Of a DNA stretch of 64,000 bases, positions 12,116-23,371 are shown piece after piece; position 1 is the first letter of the stretch, and each line of letters begins with the position of its first letter. Under the pieces are notes generated by a model. The model worked only from the letters and a program-made list of their open reading frames with translations. It ran no database searches and had not been told where the DNA came from. The position numbers and the translations under genes are program-made. The DNA comes from Pyronema omphalodes (lineage: Eukaryota; Ascomycota; Pezizomycetes; Pezizales; Pyronemataceae), in assembly GCA_024516155.1 (NCBI GenBank), contig JAJJXM010000060.1:248001-312000 (forward strand). Direction: 5' to 3'.

Positions 12116-13005
12116 AAGCTAAAGTCCTTTTTTCTTAGGACTCAGGAGTGAGGTGCTATAGCGGTTAGATAAGCCCTTATGTTCGTCGTTGGGCTGATGT
12201 ATCGCTGACTAGGATTCTAAATCCACGTGTGTAGTAGACACAACCTATCCGAAGAAGATGTCAAAGGCCACGAGATGAAGTTATAGGTGGAGGAGGAGAG
12301 ACAAGCAATTGATTGATGGTATCGACCACGCAAACAAGCAAGATAGGGTATATTAGCTTAGACATGTAACAACCTCCACCACCGAGGTACCAGGCCTTAG
12401 GCGTACTACAACAGAAAAAATACGGAGCTGAAACAAGGAAGTGTAACTGTGATTATTATGCGATAGCGCAACTTGCAAGACAAAAAATTTATATTCTTAC
12501 ACGAAAATCTTTCACATTGGGACTTTAAAATAGTACTTTCCTACTATTACCGAATACATGTGATGCAAAAGCCTGGACTGTCGGACCTTTAGTCGGAATA
12601 CGTATCTTCTTGATGAGGCTTGGCGAATATTCCTTTTCGGTGTCTATTACTAAACATCGAGTTCTGTCTGATGGCTGCCCCGAGTTTAACTTGCTATCTG
12701 TCTGCGCTGTTTATGGCCTCCACTTTCTCAGTTATAAAGTAAATCACACAACTTTGAAGTTGCTGTAATATTGTTCAAGTAGTTATGTTATTCGCCTAGG
12801 AAATACAGTATGTTGAAAATACACGTTATTTGAAAACACGGAAGTAATCAAACCATTGTGGTAATTTTTGTACAATGAAAACATAACAAGAGTTTAATAA
12901 TACAGAGAGTTAAATGAAGAGATTAAAAAGTCTGTGCCAACACAGAATAAGTCTCTTATCTTCCTTTCCAAAAAAAAATAACAAAACAGCATACGTAACA
13001 TTCGT
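12116..13005. other. Intergenic, downstream of the F-box gene
   Basis: No coding region. The right part (about 12840-13005) is AT-rich and probably contains the 3' UTR of the minus-strand F-box gene. Confidence 0.6.
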
Positions 13006-14218
13006 CTATCCAGAATAACATTTGTCCACATTTAACTCAATACAATAGGCCATGGAATCATCCTTGATTGTTTCCACGCAAAATTCCTCGGGCTTATGAA
13101 TTATTATAGTGTCACAATACTCGGATTGGTTGGAGGTATTTGCTGGTACCGATTGTAATGCCAACTCCTGAAATAGTTGGCGACATAACTTCAGGAAATG
13201 AAAAATACTCTCAATAGTATCCGAACCTCGCCATTTTAAACGATGGCAACTAGCGAGATTTTGCAGTAGATAAGCTTCCATCTTACAATTCGATGTCGCT
13301 CTGTACTTCCCGATGTCAACCGGTGCACTGGGGGGAAGCATCGTCATCTCGACACTCGCCACAAGACTTATAAGAAATTCAATCATTTCCAGTGGGTCTT
13401 CCCAGGTTAGCTCTTCCTCTTCCGATTCGGGATATGATTCCAGTTGTCCTTCAAAGTCTTTCCGGTTCCTAGACCTGAGATCTTCGAGTCGTCCATGTGG
13501 GCCGTAAATGTACTCGGTATCCGTTGAGAAATGGATAGCAGCAGCTACTAAAGATGAACCATGACAGTGATACCACCCATTATTCGATGATCCGTTGATA
13601 TCAAGTCCAAAATCGATTAATAATTGGAGTGCCTCTTTCCGTCGATAGCGAATTGCCCAAATTGCAGGCGAAACCAGGGCAAGCTTCTCAAAAGAAACAT
13701 CCAAGCAAGCACACTCATAGCAAGATTCTCGAGACTTCAATCCTTCTTCACATGTACATCTCCAGTTTCTCGATAACTCGACACCGCGCTGAGCCAGCAA
13801 TCGTTTTGCTAACGTATGATAGACGCAGCGATTTGTGAGGCAGAAGTTGAACATATCCTTTGGCTCCAGGTATTTTCCGACTTTCGACCAGATTCCAGGG
13901 TCCGTCAATAATCCTATAGTTTGTATAGGCGACGAAGATGAGGTGTTAAGGGTTGCGGACATTGCGTCCTCCCATTCCTTGTGTCCTGATTAACTTGTCA
14001 GTGAAAACGGTCTAGAAGTGACTTAGATAATTTCTAGGCTTACGCTTCAAATAATCAAAATGCTGTTGCGGATAAAGTTCTCTGAATTCTATAACTCTAA
14101 GACGTTCGAGTTCATCTGCTTCCAGAATTTCTACCTCCCGTTTGTCATCAAGGAATCTCCGACGTTTGTGCTCGCATCCAGAAAGGCAACCCGTCGGGCA
14201 CCGCTTCGAATATGTCAT
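13006..14218 (-). CDS. F-box protein with ankyrin-like segment
   Basis: Probable substrate adaptor of an SCF-type ubiquitin ligase. Exon 1 14218-14044 (MTYSKRCPTG..., charged KRRRFLDDKREVEILEADE) ends at a GTAAGC donor. A 58-bp intron with a CTGAC branch site and ATCAG acceptor leads to exon 2 13985-13006. The join reads through RHKEWEDAMSATLNT in frame and gives 384 residues. Residues about 82-122 (IWSKVGKYLEPKDMFNFCL, then NRCVYHTLAKRLL) fit the F-box. About 161-206 (SPAIWAIRYRRKEALQLLI, then DFGLDING) resembles one ankyrin repeat, with a Cys-rich CTCEEGLKSRESCYECAC stretch between them. A start at 13962 alone would still leave the F-box intact. A further upstream intron (14365-14245) could add about ten residues. 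F-box function is a family inference; substrates are unknown. Confidence 0.75.
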
Positions 14219-15650
14219 CCTCGGATTATTGGAATGAAGAAGTCCTGGTATAGATCAAGGTGTATTGAGGGATCGGAAAGTACAAGTGGAGGATGAGTAT
14301 TGTGGCAAGATGTTGTGGTAGTGTGAAAGGGATGAGGTGGATGTATACATCTAAATTGAACTTACGCATGAAGTGGAAGACCAATATGTAGCTCGAAGTT
14401 GTTTTGTAGATTTCAAGGATTATGATACCAAAAGAAAGACGTATTTCCTTTTATCTCTGGCATTTACATATCAGCACTGTGCTTAAGAATCAAGATTATA
14501 TCTTTGCCGGAATTTACGTGATCATTATAACTCCTACCACTAATCCCCATTGGCTTCGTTTATCACAGGCCATTCTGAGCATGCCTTTAAATCACATTTG
14601 TATACCGGTAACATCACGCATAACGCATATACAGATCTATAAGCTTGATGTATTAAACTTTATCGCTAACGACAATAAACAAAATTGATACAGGGAAATG
14701 ATCCGTGTAACACCTCCGGCTTGCCGTCCATCCGACAAATACGGTTATGTAAGCACATCTACAAGTCACGGGATATTAACGCATGCAACATTTTCAAGTG
14801 AAATCTAGCCAAGCTAATGACTAATAATTGCACTTCGTGACACAAGTGATTCTACGGCTTCCCGTCGCCTTTCTGATGCTTTAGAGACAAAGACCGCAGA
14901 CAGGACTTGGCTGTACGGCAAGTTACCATGATCATCGAAGCGGTGTTTTTGCTTCACGTGAAACGGCTTGACTGCAGAAAAGGTGTGTAAATGTGAAAAC
15001 ATGACATGCCTGGACTTGCTCACCTAGTCGCATTTTCTTGGTTTTCCGAATCTAATGGTGAAGAAGATGTTTATATTGACTAACAATATGGCAAGGATTC
15101 AGGATCCCGTGTTTCTCACGTTGCCAAACATGATGTCGGTCAGAATCACATGGCGTAAAAGCCAGTCCGAGAGCATTCGGCCAGGTATGGTTAGTCGTAG
15201 TTTAAGTACATCTAGAAACACAGCTAGACTGCCTAAACTTTAATCTCCAAAAAAAAGATATCACCGCCGGAATGTTTTTACACCCAGAAATGTATCGGCT
15301 TGTGCAACTGTTATGATACACGGGAACCTGCACTTTCTTCGCATCAATATCTCAAAAGCGTCTCTACGTTTTCTACCATAACCTTCCGAACCCCGCATAA
15401 TCATGTACCAAAATTGGACTGGGTGTATTCAGTATACTATCTTTACTTAATATCACAATCCGCGGAGGTACAGCATACTGATTGATGAATAAAACCGGAA
15501 CAACAGAGATTCTATCACCGCTTGGTAAAACCGTGAAACCTTTCGAACAGCTTGTGCAAGTTCCCCTTTACTTAACTTCACCAAAAGCCCCCATATTTCG
15601 TTTCATCATGCTCCCGCTGTTAAATCCTGAACTATTCCAGAATCAATCCA
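14219..15650. other. Intergenic between divergent genes
   Basis: Separates the F-box gene (minus) from the Cys-rich membrane protein gene (plus). Several ORFs under 90 codons are present but none is supported. A GTAAGT donor at 14365 on the minus strand might belong to a leader exon of the F-box gene. Confidence 0.55.
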
Positions 15651-16753
15651 ATGGCATATATCACCGTTACAACCCCAGCACCTATATTCACCGAATTAAC
15701 GACATTAACGGCTTCAACAATAGCGCCTTCAACTATTTCTGCACCAACTGGACTTTGTACACTTCCCGAATTTACACCATGTTCCACTCTTGGGGTCTGG
15801 GCTTGCTGCGACACGCTACGAACCATGGCCGCCTGTTCATCTGGCTATGCATCTTGCAACCAACATTCCAGGTTTCATGATAGAGATGGATGTTGTCCCA
15901 GGTACCAGAAATCCTCGGGATGCCGAATCCCGATAACATATACCCAAGTAACTATCTAACTCTCCGCAGTAGCGAGGAATGTCAATTCTCCGGAGTTCCT
16001 TCGTATTCTTCTGGAAACAATCTGATTATCCCAATAACCCCATCAGCCATCATAATCCCACGAACTGCACAAGAAGACGCCATACTACCTATAGGAGATC
16101 CATCTGAAATGTCAAAAGAAGTCTACGCTCCCATCGAAGCCTTAACCTCTAAACCAAGTCTAGACGAACCATCCGCCACAATATCAAATCCTCCTATTTT
16201 CGCTTCGCAAATACCTTTCCTCCCCCTCTCCACCTTCAAAACATCAACCACCACAGATCCCCTCGATACTCCACTCAATACACCAATCATGGCCCCTTCA
16301 TTTCAGTCCTCAATACCCACCCCAACTCATCCAATTCTCTCAACCAGTAGTCCTCATCCTCAGGACTCCTCGGCCTCGGAACCCCTCACAATCGCTATGC
16401 AAGCCGGAATCGGTATCGGACTATTCCTATTACTAGTGGGTATAATGGCAGCCTTATACCTCCTATATCGACGACGAAGAAGTCTTAGAGGCGAGACAGA
16501 TACAGCGAGAGGGTATGCGGAGATGCAGGGGGTAGATAGTCGGCTCTCGAGGACGGTGACGGCGACTACCAGTATAGAGGCGGTGGAAATGGCAGGGTGT
16601 GTACCGGTTACTACCGAGGAGAGGATAGCAGGGAGGGGCAATGTGGTGGTAGCGTTGAAGGAGCTGGAGGATTTGGTGGTTGCTAGGAGAGGGAGAGAGG
16701 TAGAGTTATCGGCTGAGAAGGCGAGTCCGACCAAGAGTTGGTTGGATATTTAA
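15651..16753 (+). CDS. Cys-rich single-pass membrane protein, paralogue A
   Basis: Unknown function; the architecture suggests a cell-surface or wall-facing protein. Exon 1 15651-15901 and exon 2 15970-16753 are joined across a 68-bp intron (donor GTACCA, branch CTAAC, acceptor CCGCAG), giving 344 residues. Residues 1-100 hold a Cys-rich module (CTLPEFTPC, ACC, CSSGYASC, GCCPSSEEC). A Ser/Thr/Pro-rich stalk follows, then one membrane segment at about 227-250 (GIGIGLFLLLVGIMAALYLL), a RRRR stop-transfer and a roughly 90-residue cytoplasmic tail. No clear signal peptide follows the first ATG, so a leader exon upstream may be missing (an AG acceptor lies just before 15640). The phase-2 intron directly after CCP is shared with the minus-strand gene at 18548-19547. 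Confidence 0.7.
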
Positions 16754-17037
16754 GGAGATATGATACGGCTGGACTAAAAAAAAAACAAAAAAAGAAAAAC
16801 AATCTGCAATGCGGTGTCAAAAATTAATGGACCCTTGAAGGGTTGTAAGTCGAAGTTTGTCTTCGCCGGATGACGTTAATGACGGTTGAAAGTTATTATT
16901 GGGCGCGGATGAGGATTGCTAAGTAGACTAGAAAATATAAAAAGGAATGGTAGATGTAATAGTTAAAGCCAATAATGGGCCTACTTCTATTAATGTATAC
17001 TCTATCATGCCATGGTATATAATACATGCAAACCGTT

Positions 17038-18113
17038 TCAATAATAATTTCTCTCCCTTCCTGGTCCTCCTCGACCAATTCTATAAACACCAACGGCATA
17101 ACCGGCTCTTACCACACCTAAATCCCGTGCCATACGTATCGAGTCACTAATAAGATTTACCTTAGTTCCATCGACCTCATGCCAATTGACCGGAACTTCG
17201 ACAACAGGAATACCCTTGTACCCCGCCAACAAGAGAATCTCAATATCAAAGATCCAACCCTCTGTCCTCAAGTCCTCAAAAACTGCCTTTACAGCTTTCC
17301 TTGAGAAAAGCTTGAACCCACACTGAGTATCCTTGATATCTCTCACACCCACCGTCCTAAGAAGCGTGTGAAAGCTGTGCATCAAGAAGTTTCTGATGAA
17401 GCTCCGCTTCACCACTGCATCACTCTTGACCATATGTGCCCGACTTCCAACCGCAATTCCGTATCCCTCCTTCTCAATCTTCTTAAGGTCATCCATTAAT
17501 TCCTCCAAATCACTGAACCGACTCGCTCCATCCGCATCCGCAAAGATCGCATACTCTCCACGGCAATGTCTCATACCATGGGCCACAGCTCCACCTTTAC
17601 CACGGTTCTTCTCCAGCGATACCACGCGTAGCTGATCCTGCTCGAGTCCGTGTGTGTCCGCAAACTCAAGTGCGACAGCACATGTTCCGTCCTTGGAGCC
17701 ATCGTCAACGATCAGGATCTCCCAGGAGTCGAGGGTAGTGCGGAGGTAGTTCACAGCTTCTTCAAGCATTGTCGGTAGTCTTTCGGCCTCATTGTAAGCG
17801 GGAACGATGACGGACAGGTAGCAAGAGGCATTGGGGGTGAAGGCGGGTGGTAGAGGATACGAGGCGACTCCGTCGGGGGTTGTGGTGCGGTAAAACCGTT
17901 CTTTTTCAGTTGAGGGGCGGGGATGGTGTGCGATTAGACTGAGGAAAAAATAGGCCTGAAAGGTCAGCGGGGAGAACACGGGGACTTGGAGGGACGCACG
18001 GAGGCAAGGCCAAATGTTAAGAGGCCAACTAGCGCAGTGAGGATTGTAGATATAGGAGTTTCACGGAGGAGAACAAAAAGGGAGGTAAGATCTATGGCCA
18101 TGTCGGTCGTCAT
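17038..18113 (-). CDS. ALG5: Dolichyl-phosphate beta-glucosyltransferase
   Basis: ER enzyme that transfers glucose from UDP-glucose to dolichyl phosphate. Its product is the donor for the last three glucoses of the N-glycan precursor. Exon 1 18113-18000 and exon 2 17955-17038 are joined across a 44-bp intron (donor GTGCGT, branch GCTGAC, acceptor TTTCAG) at phase 0, giving 343 residues, close to the usual size. An N-terminal membrane segment spans about 20-50, across the exon junction (LVGLLTFGLAS-AYFFLSLIA). A GT2 glycosyltransferase fold follows: SVIVPAYNE at 86-94, VDDGSKDGT at about 121-129, FADADGASRF at about 176. DTQCGFKLFSRKA and the FDIEILLLA block are typical of the ALG5/DPM group. 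Strong identification; the choice of ALG5 over DPM1 rests on length and the N-terminal anchor. Stop codons are only 285 bp from the convergent plus-strand gene. Confidence 0.93.
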
Positions 18114-18547
18114 TGCTGAAAGGAGTGGAGGCGACGACAACGGCCAAAGGTGAAGAAAGTGAGCGGTGTCTGACGTTTCAATGAAAATCCGAGAGACGTG
18201 TCGTTTAGGTGTTCATATTGCGAGAGCTTACGAATGGAGCTGGTGCTAAACCACCCCTGCTCGGGAAGAACGATGTCGCGCGACGGCTGACAGGGGTAAT
18301 TATCCGTTAAACGTGATAAAGTTAAAGACGTGAATTTGAAGCCTGACGTAGCCAATTGTTGGATTTCGTAGAGGTGGAGGTGGAGGGCCAATTGGCGAAT
18401 GAATTAATGAGCAGGAACGCGAACGAAACGAGGATAATAATAGACAGGACAACCCTAAACAACGACAATCATGCAAGATCAACCTAAATGAAATAAATAC
18501 AATACAATACATTAAACGCCTTATTATGATAATGTGCATCTAGAATA
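18114..18547. other. Intergenic between ALG5 and the next minus-strand gene
   Basis: Contains the ALG5 promoter side and the 3' end of paralogue B. No distinct motif was recognised. Confidence 0.5.
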
Positions 18548-19547
18548 TTATTTTACATTGCATGTATCTATTGCACCAGCTTGTTGTTGTTTACTGGAAC
18601 GGATCGACCACGCAGACCGAACCTCACGAGGGTTACTAGCCGGCAGCTCAGTTACTACCGCTATCGGGCTTGCCAACTCTGCCAGAGCCAGAGTATCTCC
18701 GTCTTCCAAATCCTTCACATTCCCTCCTTTCGTTCCATACGCCCCCTTAGTTTCCGAATTTTTCCATAATCGCCTCACATACAACAATAATCCCCCAATT
18801 AAAATACAGCCGATGATGATAGCGCCTGCTACCCTAGCTACCATTACATCCGTTTTCTCAGAAGCATCTGAAGACTTCCTACTGCTGGCTGTGGTAATCT
18901 CTCTCTCAGCAGTCCTTACTGTGGCCATTGATGTTTGCTGGGTTGGCGTATTAACAATAGTGACTGGTGGGGCTATATCTGGTGCAGCGTTTGCAGTTGT
19001 TGCACTTGGAGATGGAAATGGAATCCGAACTTTGAGTGAAGATGATTGTGATTGTGATTGTGATGGTGTAGATGTAGGTGTAATTTCTGACTGCTTTGAC
19101 ATCGGCTGGTCTGCTGGTACTTTTTGCAACGTTTTAGGCTGAGCCGTAAATGAATCCAACTGCCAGTCTCCGGTCCACTGTCGAGCCTTCCGTCGTAGCC
19201 CGGCACTATTGATCTTTTCGGACATAACTTCTCCCATAACCTTACTTGGAATACACGCAGGTGATGGCACTGAGCATTCGTAGCCGCTAAATCATCTTCT
19301 GTAAGTTTGTATCGTCTACTTTGAACTGGTTGAGTAAAACTTACTGCGGACAACAATCACTGTGAAGGCTTGATTCCAATCTATCCTGAGAGCATTCGAG
19401 GTAGCCTGCCGGACAAAAACTATGTGCTCTAGTTATATCAAAATCCGGACTTTGGCCATCTGAAACGGGGTACAGAAAACCCGAAGTTGTAGGATATGTT
19501 TGATGTGATGAAATAACAGGCGTCATGATATGAATCCAAATGAACAT
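18548..19547 (-). CDS. Cys-rich single-pass membrane protein, paralogue B
   Basis: Unknown function. Exon 1 19547-19345 (from MFIWIHIMTPVISS) and exon 2 19286-18548 are joined across a 58-bp intron (donor GTAAGT, acceptor GATTTAG), giving 313 residues. The joined sequence reads FCPAGYLEC ... SDCCPHGYECSVPSPAC, matching the CSSGYASC...CCPSSEEC module of the plus-strand gene at 15651-16753. A Ser/Thr/Gln-rich stalk follows, then one membrane segment at about 216-240 (VAGAIIIGCILIGGLLLYV), RRLWK, and a cytoplasmic tail of about 75 residues. The first ATG gives only a weakly hydrophobic start, so a leader exon may be missing. An alternative acceptor (TTACAG) would change frame and lose the membrane segment. 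Confidence 0.7.
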
Positions 19548-21106
19548 AACTCGACGAAAAGTAGACAGGATGAATAGCAGCCCCTGAATCTCTATGATAT
19601 TAAGACTTTGTTTATGAGATTTTCCTACGCAGTCGGAAATATTACCGATTACGATGTTGAGTCCCGTATAATCTTGGGAAGCTGCATAACGATATCCGCA
19701 CTTTCCAACCAGTTTACATGGAAGACAGGGTCAGCCAACACTCCAAACAATCCCATGATCTATTATGCACTTCTGTTTTTCTTCCCGTTGTAGGTAACTT
19801 TTATCTTGTGTCGTGATCCATCATCCTGATGATCAGAATTTGCCACTGATAAGTACCCTGAGACCGTTACCGATGAACAGGCATTCACATGCAGCACCGC
19901 GTTCACCGAACTAACGTCCGTTCTTGATCCATCGGCTCATTCCCGCTCTATACAAGCTTCACCGGTCGTCTATTTTCCACTTTGATACAAAACAATACTG
20001 TCCATGCAATACAAGCTAGCAACATCGCCTTCTTCCGGTAATTGTAGAATCAGTACAACAGGTAACGGTATGAGCCTTTTATTCGATTTTAATCCTGTGA
20101 GGGTTAAAAGGATTTGATACTACCGATGATGAACCGGGTTTGACATGACGAATTATGGTGCTAAGAGGAAGTATGCACTCATACCACCGGACTTTTGAAA
20201 CCGAGTATTCTTGTGTAGTTAAGATGAGTATTGGGTGCCGTGGTTAAAGATGGGATTATTGGATAGCTGAAGGCGAAGGGTACCGTAAAACAAAGCCAGT
20301 TAGCATTAGATATGACATCTAATCATTTTTGATTGTGCTTAGAGCTATGGGTGGAGATTGGGAGGTTGTGATGTCGTAATTAGATGATTAATATATGATT
20401 AGAATTTCGACTGGTAATTCGTATACACTAGTGTACTCATCACCTGCTTATGTTTGGTATGCACTGAGTTGGCGCTTAGTTCGGGTGATCGCTCTCGGGC
20501 AGATACACCTCCGTAGAATATATTGATATCGTCAATGTATGCTGCCGAGATGAATCTTGTGTCGCTCAGTGGACTACAGTACGGGTTGTTTGATACCGAT
20601 TATATTAGGTGCAGTTGTTTATTTTGACAGCAAATTCGTTACGTTTTGAGATATAAATCGTGTTAAATGCTACCCTTGCGTCAATGACAGCGAGTGTATT
20701 TGCCATTATGATTTTGTTTCGCTGAAATGTTTCCCTCACTAGCATCAGGTGCTAAAGTAAGACTTTAGGAACTTGCATATCTATTTCCTGTTAAAACTGC
20801 AGTTCATACCCAATCTTACATATAAGATACCTGTTAATGTTAAGCTTCATTCATTACCTGAATACGGCACGATAGCTTACAGTTCCTGTATGGGTTTATT
20901 TTCCTACCATAGGCTGTGAAAATTAATGACAGTTGTCGTGATTCACATCATCACACGTCACTTTATGACAATGCATGTCAGCGCTTATCCTTAGAGTGCA
21001 TGCGTCTGTACGTCCTGTCTCGATCATTAAATTAACTACATATTGGTATCTTAAATCTCAGCTCACCATTAGTTGCTCTAGTCTTGTATATTAAAAGTCA
21101 TCAATC
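19548..21106. other. Intergenic, no supported gene
   Basis: AT-rich spacer of about 1.5 kb. Short ORFs are not protein-like. The 3' UTR of TSC10 probably occupies the right edge. Confidence 0.6.
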
Positions 21107-22167
21107 TTAAATCTTCTTTCCCTCCTTTTCAAGTCTCTTCTTATACTTGATAACATCCATATCCATAACCTTTCCTACAATAGCCCAAACTAGCACCAGC
21201 ACCCACGCAAATAGCGTATCCAAGATCACATTTCCTCTTGGTGAGCCACCCCATGAACCACCCCGCATTGCACTGCCCATCAAACTAGTAGTAATGATTT
21301 TCTCGCCCCTCTCAAGGCCCTTCACACACGCCACTGCGACCTGCTCCGGCGTCTGTCCCTCATCCGCACCCTCAAGGATCTTCGTAAGCTCCGGCTTCGT
21401 CTTCTGTTCCTCCTCAAATCCGGGGGAGTATATAGTAGCCGGAAAACATGCCGCAACATTAATATCATACAACAAACACTCCTGTCTTAATCCATCCGCT
21501 AGGGATCTAATAGCTGCCTTTGCCGGAGAATACGAATTGTAACCAGTAATGGGGTAAAACGCCATCACACTAGAAGTCAAGACAATCTGCCTCTTCAGTT
21601 TCGAAGCCGGAGCAGAAGTCATCATCTTCACCGCGGCATGCGCTGTGTGTAGTGTCGTGAAGTAGTTCATCTTCATCTCCCGCTCTAGCTCTTCCGAGCT
21701 GTAATCCTTGAAGTAACCTGGACTAGTACCACCGGCACATTGCCAGACAATATCGGGAACCCCTAGCTTCTCTTTTACCTCCTCGAACGCTCTTGCGGTT
21801 TCGGCGCCGCTTGAAAGGTCGGCGGAGATGGCGAGGAACTTTTGGTTGGGAGAGGTGGCGGCAGCAGAAATCTCGAGAAGAGCTGCGTCGAGCTTGGTTT
21901 GGTTACGGGCGATGATAACGATGGATGCACCGCGGGAAGCAAGGAGGAGCGCGACGGATTTACCCATTCCCTGCGAACCTCCAGTCACTATGACCAGCTG
22001 GTGGAATTAGCTATGGTATCCGCTTATCGTAGGGAAGGAAAACGAACTCGGCCAGCGACTGGGAATTGGTTTTTACCAAAGGAAAACATTGAGATAGCAA
22101 GTGTGAGGGCGACGAGACTTCCGGTGGTCGCGAGAATTGGGTGAGAGGTGACAACGTTGAGAGACAT
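21107..22167 (-). CDS. TSC10: 3-ketodihydrosphingosine reductase
   Basis: ER short-chain dehydrogenase that reduces 3-ketodihydrosphingosine to dihydrosphingosine with NADPH, the second step of sphingolipid synthesis. Exon 1 22167-22048 (MSLNVVTSHPIL...FPVAGR) and exon 2 21997-21107 are joined across a 50-bp intron (donor GTTCGT, branch GCTAAT, acceptor CACCAG) at phase 0. The join restores VAGRLVIVTGGSQGMGKS, the family N-terminus, and gives 336 residues. The Rossmann glycine motif TGGSQGMG is at 45-52; the catalytic Ser is in LTSSVMAF at about 183, Tyr196 and Lys200 are in YNSYSPAKAA. There is an N-terminal membrane segment at about 12-30 and a C-terminal one at about 298-320, followed by a Lys-rich tail typical of ER retention. 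The donor is non-consensus but the join is well supported. Confidence 0.92.
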
Positions 22168-22690
22168 GTTTGATGAGCTCTGGAGATGGTCGACGTGTCT
22201 AGTCGCGCCTGAAACAGTTCGGGATTTGCTAGGTCAATTACGCGAGAGACTAATATGGGAACCCTAACCTGATACTAGGGCCATATTTTCGTGGGCCGGG
22301 CACATCTCATCGTTTCACGAGATGTTTCAAGATCTTCTTTCATCGGTTGGCTGAATTAAACCAGCATAATTGGCCATGATTTTAAGTCATTTTTGATGCA
22401 GAAGGAACGATGGCTTTTTCAGTTTCCTATTCCTTAAAAGCGCCGAATTTGAATTGAAACCGGACAGCTGAACCGAAAAACGTTCCGGAAGGCGAATGGA
22501 CTTCGATCTGGATCTCCGAAACACGCCAACAACTATCAATAATCCCTACTAGACCAAGCATCGAGACACGCCCGATTAAAACGTATCAAAAACATCAAAA
22601 ACATCCTATCTAAAGGTATTAAAAACAATATACCTTACCTCAAGTTCTAAACCGGAGAGGTATATAGTCCCGGAGTCCAGCTGGCCGTCC

Positions 22691-23095
22691 ATGGTCGAGA
22701 CCACAGAGCCAGCGAATCATCACCCAACGATAACAGTATCTGAGCACGTAAAATATGTATCTCTGCCGGCTGAAGTTTCCGCATTTATATTCAGAGAGCC
22801 ATATTCACCAGAAGAGAACACCATTCAGGCGCCACATTACAGATCCGACCCCATTGCAAAAATCCAAAAAGTTCACCCAATGCTTTCTACCATATACCCA
22901 GCTCATGATTTTACCACTGTTGAAAGAAACAAAAGATTCTCAAAGTTTTTCCATGGCCCATCGTCTTCATACTTTAACAAGGAAATCCGAAGAGTCCCAA
23001 AGAGAAAGCCATGTAAAGTACATGGCTCCGAGTATAGTGCTTGTCGTAACTGTGGCTTCAGTGATGGGATCAAAGAATATCGATGCTGTTATTGA
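22691..23095 (+). CDS. Possible small Cys-tailed protein (overlaps antisense ORF)
   Basis: Uninterrupted 134-codon ORF from ATG, with good composition and a C-terminal Cys cluster (KPCKVHGSEYSACRNCGF, then CC near the end). I do not recognise a family. It is divergent from TSC10, with 524 bp between the two starts. Its 3' end overlaps the 3' end of a minus-strand ORF (22967-23371) by 129 bp. At least one of the two is likely to be spurious or to be spliced differently. Confidence 0.35.
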   Translation: MVETTEPANHHPTITVSEHVKYVSLPAEVSAFIFREPYSPEENTIQAPHYRSDPIAKIQKVHPMLSTIYPAHDFTTVERNKRFSKFFHGPSSSYFNKEIRRVPKRKPCKVHGSEYSACRNCGFSDGIKEYRCCY

Positions 23096-23371
23096 GATCG
23101 CGTAGGTTGCAGCTAAGGCAGTTAAAATTACGGTAGGTTTACGAGTGGTATCTCGTAGGTCGTTGATGACTGATACCGTCATGTTTCTGTATATTATTAT
23201 TAGATGTGAATTACCAAGAAGAGATGATCCCTTACGAGTTGAGGTTGTGGTGCGAGCTGGAGAAGTAGTAAAGGTCTTGGTGCGGCTGAGGATCAAAGGG
23301 GGGGGGGGGGGGGGGTGTGCGGTAGAAGGCTTAACGGGATTAATGGCAGGAAGCTTTGTGACGTCAGCCAT
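22967..23371 (-). CDS. Possible small membrane protein, unknown function
   Basis: 134-codon ORF from ATG (MADVTKLPAINPVKPSTA). A Pro run is encoded by the poly-C tract at 23298-23315. Then comes a Ser/Thr/Arg-rich linker and two hydrophobic stretches near the C-terminus (ILTALAATYAISITASIFF and ATVTTSTILGAMYFTWLSL). No family was recognised. A GTATGA donor near the stop could add a short different C-terminus. It overlaps the plus-strand ORF at 22691-23095. Composition favours this ORF slightly over the other, but the homopolymer makes the N-terminal frame fragile. Confidence 0.4.
   Translation of the reverse strand: MADVTKLPAINPVKPSTAHPPPPPPLILSRTKTFTTSPARTTTSTRKGSSLLGNSHLIIIYRNMTVSVINDLRDTTRKPTVILTALAATYAISITASIFFDPITEATVTTSTILGAMYFTWLSLWDSSDFLVKV
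23298..23315. repeat. Poly-G run of 18
   Basis: Lies inside the minus-strand ORF 22967-23371, where it encodes polyproline. A length change of one base would break that frame. Confidence 0.9.
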
